Origin: Paracoccus sp. C2R09
Lineage (GTDB): Bacteria > Pseudomonadota > Alphaproteobacteria > Rhodobacterales > Rhodobacteraceae
Assembly: GCF_018860625.1 (NCBI RefSeq)
Contig: NZ_JAHKQB010000007.1
Location: 263,102-327,101 of the forward strand
DNA: 64,000 bases
Direction of reading: 5' to 3'
The position numbers and the translations under genes are program-made. The notes under the pieces are model-generated. The model had not been told where the DNA came from. It worked only from the letters and a program-made list of their open reading frames with translations, and did not search any database. Each line of letters starts with the position of its first letter. Within the stretch, counting starts at the first letter, position 1. Positions 17,705 to 26,978 of the stretch are shown here, one piece after another.

Positions 17705-20095
17705 TTAGCGCATGCAGTTGCGCTGCGCCACCGTGCCCTCGCCGTCGCTCTGACTGCCGAAACCGGCCAGCCGGACCGACAGATCGAAGCTGGTTTCGGC
17801 GTCGATCGTGTCCGTGCTGGTGAAGCGCCGCGATATGCCGGTCTCGACCGTGATGCATTCGTTGCGATAGGTCACGTCCAGCGACGCGCTCTGGGTGCTT
17901 TCGGCGGTGAAGTCGTAGCGGGCCTCGGCATTGCCCCACCAGCCCGGCGCGATCTGCCAGCCGACGCTTGCGGCCAGTTCGGATGCATCGTCGTCGCGCC
18001 CCTCGGACAGGTCGGCATCGATCCACAGATAGCCCGCCGAAAGCTGCAGGTCGTCGCGCAGCCAGCCCATGCGGAATTCGTTGCGCGACACGCCGAAGCT
18101 GTCGTCGAACAGCGCGCGGTTGGCGATGGCCAGCCCCTTGCCGCTGTCATAGGTCGTGGACAGCAGCCAGTCCGACCTGCGCCCGCCGAGAAAGCTCTCG
18201 TCGTCATAGGTGCTGCTGTCGCGGGCCCGGAAGACCCGGCCCCCCGTCACCCCGAGCGACCAGCCCGACGGATCGATCCGCGTCCAGGTCAGGCCGACAT
18301 TGGCACGCAGCCCGCCTTCGCTGCGATCATAGCCCGGAAAGCGGCTGTCCGAGAACAGGTTCCCCTCGTCGAACTCGACCAGAAGGCTGTCCTCGTTCGG
18401 GATGTCGTCGTCATCGCCCTGCGGCGAATAGAGAAGCTGCATGACGGGTTCGATGATATGGGTCGCGCGTCCCTTCACCGTGGCCAGCGGCCAGCGCAGC
18501 TCGATCCCGACCTGGGGGTCGGCGCGCGCCACCACGTCGTCGTAATCGTCGTCCTGCGCGATGCGATAGACATCCGCCTCGAGGCTGGCGATGGCCGCGG
18601 CCATCACGCCGCCCGGCAGGACCTGCGAGCGGCGCCAGTCCAGGTCGAACGAGGCGCGGGCCACGTCGCGGCCGACCTCGTCCTCGTCCGAGGGGCGGCG
18701 ATGGGCATGGGCCGACCATTCGATCGTCGCCTCGCCCCCGATCCGGGCGGGGGTGAAGCGGCGCAGCCAGATCGCGTCGGCCACCTGCGCGGGCGAGGTC
18801 GAGTTGTCCTCGTCGTCGCGCAGCGAGTTGTAGTTGCCGATCCGGGCCCAGACCAGCTTGGTCCGGCGCACCTGTTCCAGCGTCACGCCCGACCACAGCC
18901 GGTCGGCGTCGGTGACGTCGTAATCCAGCAGATATGCCCGGTCGGTCGCGGCCTGAACCTGCACGCCCAGCTTGTAGTCGCGGGGCAGGTCGAACTGCGC
19001 GATCCCGAAGACATAGCCGCGCCATTCGTCCAGCAACAGGTCGTCGCGGGTGATCGCCCCGTTCCATTCCGTCGCCCCGTTCGCGAAGGCCTGGCGGTAT
19101 CGCAGTTCCAGCGTCCGCGTGCTGTCGACCGCGACATAGGGAGAGACGGTCACGTCGGCATGATCGCCCAGGGCGATGAAATAGGGCAGCTTCAGCCCGA
19201 AACCCAGGCTGGAGGTCGTGCGGATCTCGGGGCGCAGGAAGCCGTTCTTGCGATCCACCGTCGGATCGGGCGCGCTGAGCGTGAAGGGCAGATAGGCCAG
19301 CGGAACGCCGAAGGCGCGGAACTGGGGATGGTCGAAGGTGATCGTGCGGGATTCGGCGTCATGGGTGATCGAACGCGCACGGATTTCCCACAGGGGCGTC
19401 GGATCGCTGGCGCAGATCTGGCAGGACGAGGCCGCCACCTGGCGCAGTTCGGTGATGCGCCCGCCATCGCTGCGTTCGGCCTCGCGCGCGGCAAGCTGCA
19501 ATTCGCGACCGATGACCAGGCGTGCGCCCTCGATGATGCCGTCCTGCAATTCGCGGTCCAGCTGGGCGGCATCGGCGATCAGGATGGTGTCCTGATCGGG
19601 ATCGGTCGCATCCGGGCGGGACAGATGGATCGGGCCCTCGATGGTCAGATCGCCCGTGGGGCCGTCCACGATCACCCGCGATGCCACCAGCCGCGATCCC
19701 TGGTACCAGATCACGACCCCACCCGCCGCGATCAGCGTGCGGTCATCCTGCAGCTGCACGGCATCGGCCAGAACGGTCGCCGCCCCGCCCTGCGACGAAC
19801 GCGGCCTGTCGCCGGGCAGCGTGACGGACGCTTGGGCCTCGACCGCCTCGGGGGCGTCGGTGGACGGGGTGCGATCGCCGATCGGTTCGCTGCCCAGGCT
19901 GTCGGATTCGGGCGCCAGCGCCGAGATCCCGCCCAGGCTGGACAGCGGCGCGGTCTGCGACACGCCCGGCATCTCGGGCATGAGGCTCTCGTCGTCGAAG
20001 ATCGTCTGGGCCGCGGCGGCTCCGCTCAGCCCCGCCATCAGCGTGCTGCCCAGCATCAGGCGGCGCATATGTGTTCCGGGCATCCGAACGGTCAT
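17705..20095 (-). CDS. lptD: LPS-assembly protein LptD
   Basis: LptD is the outer-membrane beta-barrel that, with LptE, inserts lipopolysaccharide. The 796-residue protein has a signal peptide (ending about GAAAAQT), an N-terminal OstA/LptA-like jellyroll (about 80-210) and a C-terminal barrel rich in alternating aromatic and polar residues. Cysteines occur as a pair after the jellyroll (SSCQICASD) and near the end (RNECITVET, RNCMR), consistent with the inter-domain disulfides of LptD. The ATG at 20095 overlaps the lptG stop by 4 bp; a later Met (MRRLMLG) could also serve. Confidence 0.93.
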   Translation of the reverse strand: MTVRMPGTHMRRLMLGSTLMAGLSGAAAAQTIFDDESLMPEMPGVSQTAPLSSLGGISALAPESDSLGSEPIGDRTPSTDAPEAVEAQASVTLPGDRPRSSQGGAATVLADAVQLQDDRTLIAAGGVVIWYQGSRLVASRVIVDGPTGDLTIEGPIHLSRPDATDPDQDTILIADAAQLDRELQDGIIEGARLVIGRELQLAAREAERSDGGRITELRQVAASSCQICASDPTPLWEIRARSITHDAESRTITFDHPQFRAFGVPLAYLPFTLSAPDPTVDRKNGFLRPEIRTTSSLGFGLKLPYFIALGDHADVTVSPYVAVDSTRTLELRYRQAFANGATEWNGAITRDDLLLDEWRGYVFGIAQFDLPRDYKLGVQVQAATDRAYLLDYDVTDADRLWSGVTLEQVRRTKLVWARIGNYNSLRDDEDNSTSPAQVADAIWLRRFTPARIGGEATIEWSAHAHRRPSDEDEVGRDVARASFDLDWRRSQVLPGGVMAAAIASLEADVYRIAQDDDYDDVVARADPQVGIELRWPLATVKGRATHIIEPVMQLLYSPQGDDDDIPNEDSLLVEFDEGNLFSDSRFPGYDRSEGGLRANVGLTWTRIDPSGWSLGVTGGRVFRARDSSTYDDESFLGGRRSDWLLSTTYDSGKGLAIANRALFDDSFGVSRNEFRMGWLRDDLQLSAGYLWIDADLSEGRDDDASELAASVGWQIAPGWWGNAEARYDFTAESTQSASLDVTYRNECITVETGISRRFTSTDTIDAETSFDLSVRLAGFGSQSDGEGTVAQRNCMR

Positions 20096-21201
20096 CCGTC
20101 CTCTCGTTTCAGTATCAGTCCAAGCGCCAGAAGCGCGCCGACAAGCGGCGGGGTCCATGCGGCCATCACCGCGCCCACCTGCCCGTTATCCCCCAGAACC
20201 TGCGCCATGTTGCGCAGAAAGAACAGCGCGATCCCCGCCGCGAAGGCCAGAAGGACCGCGACCCCGGTATTGCGGCCACGCACATGCTGCATGGTGAAGG
20301 CCGCCGCGATCAGCACCATCGCCCCCATCAGGAAGGGACGGGCCAGTTCCATCTGGAACCAGACCTTGTGCCGCGCCGCCGAAAAGCCTGCCCGTTCCAG
20401 CCCGGCGATGAAGCCCGGCAACTGCCAGACGGGCACGGATTCGGGGCGACCGAACCCTTCGCGGATGCGCTGCGCCGTCAGGTCGGACGGCAGCAGCATG
20501 TAGGGCGTGCGCGTCACCTCGGCCTGCGGGTTCTGCGCATCCAGCGGATAGTCGCGCACCTCGGCCAGGCCCCAGGCGCCGGGCGTCAGCCGCGCGGTCT
20601 GGGCCTCGATCCGGCGGACGGGACCGGATTCGGCGTCGAAGACGAGGAAGGTCGCATCATGCAGGGTCAGCGCATCGGCGCTGGCGCGGCGCGCGCGGAT
20701 GACGATCTGGCCCGATTCCTCGCCATTCTCCAGCACGGCCTGGCGCAGCCAGACGGCGCTGTCGCCCAGGCTGACGGTCTGGCTGTCGCCGCGGTCGATC
20801 TGGTCCACCGCATCGTCATAGAGCTGCCCCGTCGCCGCGACCAGCGGGTTCAGAAGCCCCACGGTCAGCGCGCCCACTGCCACGGCGGTCAGCGCGGGTG
20901 CCGCGATCACGCGCATCCCCGACCGCCCCGACGCCCGGATCGCCACCATCTCGGAACTGCGCGCCAACCCGAGAAACAGCGCGATCCCTGCCAGCACGGT
21001 CATCAGCGGCAGGATGGAATAGAAACTGTCGGCGATGTTCAGCGCCGCCAGCCGCGCCGCGCCCGCCAACCCGATATCGTCCCCCGAGAAGCGGCGGATG
21101 ATCTCGATCATGTCGATCAGGAACAGGATCAGAAGGAAGATCCCCGCGATCATCAGGAACGAACGCAGGAACCGACGCGCGACATACCGTGCAAGGATCA
21201 C
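20092..21201 (-). CDS. lptG: LPS export ABC transporter permease LptG
   Basis: This is a 369-residue YjgP/YjgQ-family permease with about six membrane helices around a periplasmic jellyroll. I start it at the GTG at 21201, which overlaps the lptF stop in GTGA and has GAGGGGGG upstream; an ATG at 21237 would give a longer overlap and is less likely. Together with LptF and LptB (encoded elsewhere) it extracts LPS from the inner membrane toward LptD. Confidence 0.93.
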   Translation of the reverse strand: MILARYVARRFLRSFLMIAGIFLLILFLIDMIEIIRRFSGDDIGLAGAARLAALNIADSFYSILPLMTVLAGIALFLGLARSSEMVAIRASGRSGMRVIAAPALTAVAVGALTVGLLNPLVAATGQLYDDAVDQIDRGDSQTVSLGDSAVWLRQAVLENGEESGQIVIRARRASADALTLHDATFLVFDAESGPVRRIEAQTARLTPGAWGLAEVRDYPLDAQNPQAEVTRTPYMLLPSDLTAQRIREGFGRPESVPVWQLPGFIAGLERAGFSAARHKVWFQMELARPFLMGAMVLIAAAFTMQHVRGRNTGVAVLLAFAAGIALFFLRNMAQVLGDNGQVGAVMAAWTPPLVGALLALGLILKREDG

Positions 21202-22313
21202 GAGGATCGCCCCCCTCTGGGTTTGGCGGCCAGCCATAACAGCCCCGCGCAAAGCAGCGCCCCGACGCCCGAGGGCAGATACAGAAGCGGCCACATGCCG
21301 GGGGCCGAACCCACGCGGTCGGCGGCGGCGTTGGACAGGAACTGCACGAAGATCAGGGCCAGGATCGCCCATCCCACCTGCCGCCAGACCCCGAAGCGGG
21401 AAAACCCCCCGACCAGCAGCGTGGCGAAGCCGATCATCGCCGCCACCGGCGACAGCAGGGGCTGGGCGATGCGTTCATGCGCTTCGCGCCGGGCATTCGC
21501 GGCGCTGGCGCCCGTGGATTGCAGCAGGGCGTCGTCGGCGCGCAGCAGGTCCAGCGTGCCGTAATCGCGCAGGTCGCGCCGCGTGCTGCCCCCGCCGGTG
21601 AACATCGCCCCGATATCATAGCTGAATTCGTCGAAGCGCGTGACCGCCAGCCGGGGCCGTCCGTCCTGCCGGGTCAGCGTCTGGGCCATGCCCTGCAGCA
21701 GCACCAGCACGGGTCCGGTATCGGCGCGCACCAGCAGCGCCTCCTGCGCGGTATAGACGACCTGCCGGTCCGGATCGCGGGCATCCTCGATGAACAGGTC
21801 CAGAAGATGCCCGTCGCTGGCGATGTCGCGGATGAACAGCGTCACGTCGTCGGTCGGATACTGGAAACTGCCCGGTCGCAGGAATTGCGAGGTGACGTTC
21901 TCGGCCAGCTCGGCGCTGCGTTCGGCCAGGCGTTCGCGCGCCATGGGTACCAGGCCGTGGACGAGGATCGCGACCATCAGCCCCACCGACAGCCCGAAGA
22001 TCAGGACGGGACGCGCCATCCGCCAGGGGGATATGCCCGCCGACTGCATCGCCACCAGTTCGGATTCCCCCGACAAACGGTTCGTGCCGTATGCCGTGGC
22101 CGCGAAGGCCGCGACGGGCAGGACCACGGAAATGACCAGCGGCAGCGTCAGCAGGGTGAATTCCAGCACCACCAGCGCGGTCTGGCCGTCGTTCAGCAGG
22201 TCATCGAACAGGCTGACGGCGCGGTTGATCCAGTAGACGGAAACCAGCACCAGCGCGAAAAAGCCGAACAGCGTCAGCAGCTGGCCAAGGATGTATCGGT
22301 CGATCCGGGGCAT
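21198..22313 (-). CDS. lptF: LPS export ABC transporter permease LptF
   Basis: At 371 residues with the opening MPRIDRYILGQLLTLFGFFALVL, this is the LptF partner of LptG. The NRLSGESELVAMQSAGISPWRM coupling-helix region that contacts the LptB ATPase is present. It is the first gene of the operon lptF-lptG-lptD-surA-pdxA-ksgA and diverges from pepA across 107 bp, which must hold both promoters. Confidence 0.95.
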   Translation of the reverse strand: MPRIDRYILGQLLTLFGFFALVLVSVYWINRAVSLFDDLLNDGQTALVVLEFTLLTLPLVISVVLPVAAFAATAYGTNRLSGESELVAMQSAGISPWRMARPVLIFGLSVGLMVAILVHGLVPMARERLAERSAELAENVTSQFLRPGSFQYPTDDVTLFIRDIASDGHLLDLFIEDARDPDRQVVYTAQEALLVRADTGPVLVLLQGMAQTLTRQDGRPRLAVTRFDEFSYDIGAMFTGGGSTRRDLRDYGTLDLLRADDALLQSTGASAANARREAHERIAQPLLSPVAAMIGFATLLVGGFSRFGVWRQVGWAILALIFVQFLSNAAADRVGSAPGMWPLLYLPSGVGALLCAGLLWLAAKPRGGRSS

Positions 22314-22420
22314 GGGCGGCCTTCTTCGCGTGACGTTCGGTCCTGATTAGCCGCAAGGGACGCTCTGGAAAAGGGTCCGCGCGGTGTCTAGGTTCACGAC
22401 AACAAGAGAGAGGACCTCGA

Positions 22421-23890
22421 ATGACCCACCCCGTCCAGATCGATTTCATTGAGACCGCGCCCGAGCGTTTTGCCGACCATGAGGGGCGCATCGCGCTTCT
22501 GGTGGGCGCGGATGACCGCCTGCCGGGCCGTCTGCCGAAGCCCGTGCGCGATGCCGCGCAGCGGGCGTTGGCCTCGAAGGCGGGGCAGGAGCTGAAGGCC
22601 GGGCAGGCGCTGGAACTGGCATTCCCCGCGGGGCTGGCGGCGGAATCGCTGATCCTCGCGCGGCTGGCCACGTCCTCCAGCACCATCGAGGCGCGTCAGG
22701 CCGGTGCCGCCATCGGCGCACGGCTGAACGGCGGTCACATGCTGGTCGCGGCCGGCCCGCACAAGCTGGCATCCGACGTGGCCCTAGGTCTTGCGCTGCG
22801 CGCCTATGATTTCGACGCCTACAAGTCCCGCCCCGAGGGCGAGGAGAAGCCGAAGGGCCATGTCACCTTCATGGCGAAATCCCCCGAGGATCTGGCGAAG
22901 GCTGCAGGATCCGCCGCCGCCGTGGCCGAGGGCGTCTTCTTCACCCGCGACCTGGTGAACGAGCCCGCCAACGTGCTGACCACCACCGATTTCGCGGACC
23001 GTCTGGCCGCCATGCAGGAACTGGGCCTCGAGGTCGAGGTGCTGGACGAGGATCGACTGGCCGAACTGGGCATGCGCGCGCTGCTGGGCGTGGGCCAGGG
23101 CAGCGAGAGCCCGTCCAAGGTCGTCGTCATGCGCTGGAACGGCGCGGGCGACGAGGCACCGCTGGCGCTGGTCGGCAAGGGTGTCGTCTTCGACACCGGC
23201 GGCATTTCCATCAAGCCCGCCGCGGGCATGGAGGACATGACCATGGACATGGGCGGCGCGGGTGTCGTGGCGGGCGTGATGCGCACGCTGGCGCTGCGTC
23301 GGGCCAAGGCCAATGTCGTGGGGCTGGTGGGCCTGGTCGAGAACATGCCCGACGGCCGTGCGCAGCGTCCGGGCGACATCGTGAAGTCGATGAAGGGCGA
23401 CACGATCGAGATCATCAATACCGATGCCGAAGGCCGCCTCGTGCTGGCGGACGTGTTGTGGTATGCGCAGACGCGCTTCAACCCCTCGGCCATCGTCGAT
23501 CTGGCGACGCTGACCGGCGCGGTGATCATCGGGCTTGGCCATGACAATGCGGGCATCTTCGCCAATGACGACAAGCTGGCCGAGGGCATCCTGTCCGCTG
23601 CCCGGTCCGAGGGCGAGGGCGCGTGGCGGTTGCCGCTTGGCGCAAGCTATGACGCGCAGCTGAAATCGCGCCTGGCCGACATGAAGAACACCGGCGGTCG
23701 CGCCGCGGGTTCGATCACGGCAGCGCAGTTCCTGCAGCGCTTCATCCGCGAAGGGCAGCCCTGGGCGCATATCGACATCGCGGGCGTGGCCCTGCCGCCG
23801 CAGCCGACCGACCTGGCCCCCAAGGGCGCGTCGGGCTGGGGTGTCATGACGCTGGACCGCATGATCCGCGACCGATTCGAGGTGAAGTGA
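22421..23890 (+). CDS. pepA: Leucyl aminopeptidase (M17)
   Basis: The 489-residue M17 metallopeptidase contains GKGVVFDTGGISIKPAAGM and the family signature NTDAEGRLVLADVL, covering both zinc-binding and bicarbonate-binding residues. It trims N-terminal residues from peptides in the cytosol. GAGAGAGGAC precedes the ATG. The next gene, holC, follows after 7 bp, a common pairing in proteobacteria. Confidence 0.97.
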   Translation: MTHPVQIDFIETAPERFADHEGRIALLVGADDRLPGRLPKPVRDAAQRALASKAGQELKAGQALELAFPAGLAAESLILARLATSSSTIEARQAGAAIGARLNGGHMLVAAGPHKLASDVALGLALRAYDFDAYKSRPEGEEKPKGHVTFMAKSPEDLAKAAGSAAAVAEGVFFTRDLVNEPANVLTTTDFADRLAAMQELGLEVEVLDEDRLAELGMRALLGVGQGSESPSKVVVMRWNGAGDEAPLALVGKGVVFDTGGISIKPAAGMEDMTMDMGGAGVVAGVMRTLALRRAKANVVGLVGLVENMPDGRAQRPGDIVKSMKGDTIEIINTDAEGRLVLADVLWYAQTRFNPSAIVDLATLTGAVIIGLGHDNAGIFANDDKLAEGILSAARSEGEGAWRLPLGASYDAQLKSRLADMKNTGGRAAGSITAAQFLQRFIREGQPWAHIDIAGVALPPQPTDLAPKGASGWGVMTLDRMIRDRFEVK

Positions 23891-23897
23891 TCCCGGC

Positions 23898-24359
23898 ATG
23901 GGCAAGGCGATGTTCTATCACCTGACCCGGTCCCCGGCCGAAGCGCTGCTGCCCCAGCTTCTGGGGAAGGCCGCGCAGGCCGGGTGGCGGGTGGAGCTGC
24001 GCGGGACCGATCCTGCGCGGATGGAACGGCTGGACCTGCAGCTGTGGCAGGGCGACGGCTTCCTGCCGCACGGGTTGGCCGGGGGCGCGCATGATGCGCG
24101 TCAGCCGGTGCTGCTGACCACGGGCGACGGGGGCGACGGGGGCGGGGCCGCGAACGACCCCGCCTGCCTGATCGCGCTGGACGGGGCCGAGGTTCCCGTG
24201 ACGCAGGCGCAGGCGATGGAACGCACGCTGATCGTCTTCGACGGCGGCGATGGTGCGGCCACCGCCCGTGCCCGCGATCAGTGGCGTGCCCTGACCCAGG
24301 GCGGGATCGAGGCCGAGTACTGGTCCGAGGATTCGGGCCGGTGGGAACGCAAGCGCTAG
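23898..24359 (+). CDS. holC: DNA polymerase III chi subunit
   Basis: HolC links the clamp loader to single-strand binding protein. The 153-residue protein shows the family pattern FYHLTRSPAEALLPQLLGKA at the start, LWQGDGFLPHG in the middle and LIVFDGGD toward the end. Its TAG overlaps the converging urtE stop in the palindrome CTAG (24356-24359). Confidence 0.93.
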   Translation: MGKAMFYHLTRSPAEALLPQLLGKAAQAGWRVELRGTDPARMERLDLQLWQGDGFLPHGLAGGAHDARQPVLLTTGDGGDGGGAANDPACLIALDGAEVPVTQAQAMERTLIVFDGGDGAATARARDQWRALTQGGIEAEYWSEDSGRWERKR

Positions 24360-25063
24360 GCCGCGGCATGCCCCGCAAGACGGGCATGCAGATCCTCGCG
24401 CCGCAGCTGGGCCTTCGGGCCCTGCATGACGGCGCGCCCGCGTTCCATCACCAGGAAGTCGTCGCCCAGGTCCCAGGCGAAGTCGAAGAACTGTTCGACC
24501 AGCACGATCGCCATGTCGCCCCGGTCGCGCAGCGCCGCGATGACGCGACCGATCTGGGCGATGATGTTGGGCTGGATGCCTTCGGTTGGTTCGTCCAGCA
24601 ACAGGATGCGCGGCCTGGTGATCAGCGCACGGGCGATGGCCAGCTGCTGCTGCTGGCCGCCCGACAGATCGCCCCCGCGCCGATGCGCCATCTCGGCCAG
24701 GACGGGAAAGCTGTCGAAGATCTCGTCGGGGATGCGGCGTTCGGCGCGGGGCAGGCAGGCAAAGCCCGTCTCCATGTTCTCGCGCACGGTCAGCATCGGA
24801 AAGATCGCGCGGCCCTGCGGGACATAGCCCACGCCCATCCGCGCCATGCGCTGCGCGTTCACGCGGCCCAGATCGCGCCCCTCCATCGTCAGGGTACCGC
24901 CCGACCGGGGATGCCGCCCCGCCAGCAGGTTCATCAACGAGGTCTTGCCCACGCCGTTGTTGCCCATGACGCAGGTGACGCGCCCGGGCGTGGCCTCGAT
25001 GTCGATCCCGTGCAGGATCTGGCTGCCGCCGTAATGCAGGGTCAGGTTCTTCGCGTTCAGCAT
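24356..25063 (-). CDS. urtE: Urea ABC transporter ATP-binding subunit UrtE
   Basis: This is a LivF-type ATPase of 235 residues with Walker A GNNGVGKTS, signature LSGGQQQQLAIAR, Walker B ILLLDEPTEGIQPNI and the switch histidine region. UrtE and UrtD power urea uptake. It is the last gene of the urt cluster, 1 bp after urtD. The TEGIQPNIIAQIG segment is typical of UrtE. Confidence 0.95.
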   Translation of the reverse strand: MLNAKNLTLHYGGSQILHGIDIEATPGRVTCVMGNNGVGKTSLMNLLAGRHPRSGGTLTMEGRDLGRVNAQRMARMGVGYVPQGRAIFPMLTVRENMETGFACLPRAERRIPDEIFDSFPVLAEMAHRRGGDLSGGQQQQLAIARALITRPRILLLDEPTEGIQPNIIAQIGRVIAALRDRGDMAIVLVEQFFDFAWDLGDDFLVMERGRAVMQGPKAQLRREDLHARLAGHAAA

Positions 25064-25064
25064 G

Positions 25065-25805
25065 TCAGCGCCCCAGATAGACTTCGATGACTTCGGGATT
25101 TCGCGTCACGTGATCCAGGCTGCCCTCGGCCAGGACCGACCCCTGGTGCAGCACGGTGACGCGGCAGTTCAGGCGGCGGACGAAATCCATGTCGTGTTCC
25201 ACGACCACCACCGCGCGGGTTTCGGCCAGGCGGCACAGAAGCGTCGTGGTCAGTTCGCGTTCGGCCAGGGTCATGCCCGCCGCCGGTTCGTCGACCAGCA
25301 GCAGCTGCGGTTCCTGCGCCAGCAGCATGCCGATCTCCAGCCATTGCTTCTGGCCGTGGCTCAGTTCGCCCGCCTTGCGGGGCAGCTGGTCGGACAGGCC
25401 CACCTCGGCTGCCAGTTCGGCCACGCGGCCCTCGCTGTCATGCGACGGACGCCAGCGCAGGACCGCGAAGGGGTTGCGATCGGCGCGCAATGCCATGGTC
25501 AGGTTGTCGGCAACGCTCTGATCCTCGAAGACGGTGGGGCGCTGGAACTTGCGGCCCACGCCCGCGCGGGCGATCTGTGCCTCGTTCATCTTCAGAAGCG
25601 ACCGGGATTCTGGGCCCCACAGGACTTCGCCCTCGTCCGGGGTGGTCTTGCCGGTCACGATGTCCATGAAGGTGGTCTTGCCCGCCCCGTTCGGACCGAT
25701 CACGGCACGCAGTTCCGCCTGCCCGATGGAGAATGACAGGTCGTTGATCGCCTTGAACCCGTCGAATGTCTTGGAAATGCCGCGGACTTCCAGAAGCGCG
25801 CTCAT
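25065..25805 (-). CDS. urtD: Urea ABC transporter ATP-binding subunit UrtD
   Basis: A LivG-type ATPase of 246 residues: Walker A GPNGAGKTT near residue 37, the UrtD-type signature LSHGQKQWLEIGM, and Walker B LLLVDEPAAGMTLAE. The ATG overlaps the urtC stop (ATGA, 25802-25805). Confidence 0.95.
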   Translation of the reverse strand: MSALLEVRGISKTFDGFKAINDLSFSIGQAELRAVIGPNGAGKTTFMDIVTGKTTPDEGEVLWGPESRSLLKMNEAQIARAGVGRKFQRPTVFEDQSVADNLTMALRADRNPFAVLRWRPSHDSEGRVAELAAEVGLSDQLPRKAGELSHGQKQWLEIGMLLAQEPQLLLVDEPAAGMTLAERELTTTLLCRLAETRAVVVVEHDMDFVRRLNCRVTVLHQGSVLAEGSLDHVTRNPEVIEVYLGR

Positions 25806-26974
25806 GACTTGGCCTTTCGGTTCAGGATGTCGAACAGCCCGGCGATGCCCTTGGGCGCGAACAGGGTGACCAGCACGAAGGTCAGGCCCAATGCGACCTG
25901 CCACCAGTCCACCCAGGCCATGCGCAGGCCCGCGAAGTTCAGGTCGGGCGCGCGCCCGCCGGTGAACCAGCTGGACAGAAGCGACACGACCACCGCCCCG
26001 ATCACCGCACCGTACAGGCGCCCGCGTCCGCCGATGGCCACCCAGACCGCAAGATAGATCGAGGCCACGGGGGCCAGCTCGGCCGGGTTGATGATGCCCG
26101 CCTGCGGGTAATACAGCGCGCCGGCGATGGCGGTGATCATGGCGGCGATGGTGAAGACCGCCAGCTTGAACCCCTCGACCGGGTAACCCAGGAACCGGAC
26201 GCGGGTCTCGTCGTCGCGGATGGCGCGGGTGACGCTGCCGAACTTGCCGCCCATCAGCCAGGCGGCCAGCGCGTATCCCACGGCCAGCGCCAGTGCCGAC
26301 GCCCAGAGGAACCAGACCGACAGCCGCGCCTGGCCGACATCCTCGAGGCCCGGGATGTTCTGCAGGCCCGACAGGCCGTTGTTGCCCCGGAATCCGCTGT
26401 CGTTCTGGAACAGCCACAGCGCCAGCGCCAGCGTCATCGCTTGCGTCAGGATCGACAGATAGACGCCGTTCACCCGGCTGCGGAAGGCCAGCCAGCCGAA
26501 GACCAGCGCCAGCAGGCCCGGCACCAGCACCACCAGCGCCAGCTGCGCGGGCAGGGAATGGGCGAAGGTCCAGGCCCAGGGCAGGTCGGTCGATCCGACC
26601 ACGCCGAAGATCTGGCCCGCCACGCCTTCCTGCAGTTCCGCCGGGGTGGGGGGGATGGGGTTCGCGGCCATGGACGCGGCCACGATGCTTTCGGTGCGCG
26701 CATACATCAGCCACTGGCCGATCATGTATCCGCCAAGCGCGAAGAAGGCCATCTGCCCAAGCGACAGGATGCCCAGATATCCCCAGACCAGGTCCATCGC
26801 GACGGCGGCCAGCGCCAGGCACAGGGTCTTGCCCAGCACCTTGATCATCGAGGTGGGCAGCAGTCCCGTGCCATAGGCCGCGCTGGCCGCGGTCACGGCG
26901 GCGGTGAAGACCGCCAGCACCGCGATCAGCGCCAGGACAGAGGGGTTTCGCAGGATGAAGGGTGTGCGCTGCAT
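25802..26974 (-). CDS. urtC: Urea ABC transporter permease UrtC
   Basis: The 390-residue LivM-type inner-membrane permease has about nine hydrophobic segments and the conserved cytoplasmic loop AIRDDETRVRFLGYPVEGFK that couples to the ATPases. I start at MQRTPFILRNPS, immediately after urtB, rather than at an upstream in-frame codon inside urtB. Confidence 0.94.
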   Translation of the reverse strand: MQRTPFILRNPSVLALIAVLAVFTAAVTAASAAYGTGLLPTSMIKVLGKTLCLALAAVAMDLVWGYLGILSLGQMAFFALGGYMIGQWLMYARTESIVAASMAANPIPPTPAELQEGVAGQIFGVVGSTDLPWAWTFAHSLPAQLALVVLVPGLLALVFGWLAFRSRVNGVYLSILTQAMTLALALWLFQNDSGFRGNNGLSGLQNIPGLEDVGQARLSVWFLWASALALAVGYALAAWLMGGKFGSVTRAIRDDETRVRFLGYPVEGFKLAVFTIAAMITAIAGALYYPQAGIINPAELAPVASIYLAVWVAIGGRGRLYGAVIGAVVVSLLSSWFTGGRAPDLNFAGLRMAWVDWWQVALGLTFVLVTLFAPKGIAGLFDILNRKAKS

Positions 26975-26978
26975 GGGT

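Noticed and set aside
17693-20503. 936-codon plus-strand frame opposite lptD and lptG.
   Set aside because: Shadow of two clear envelope genes; no domain recognisable.
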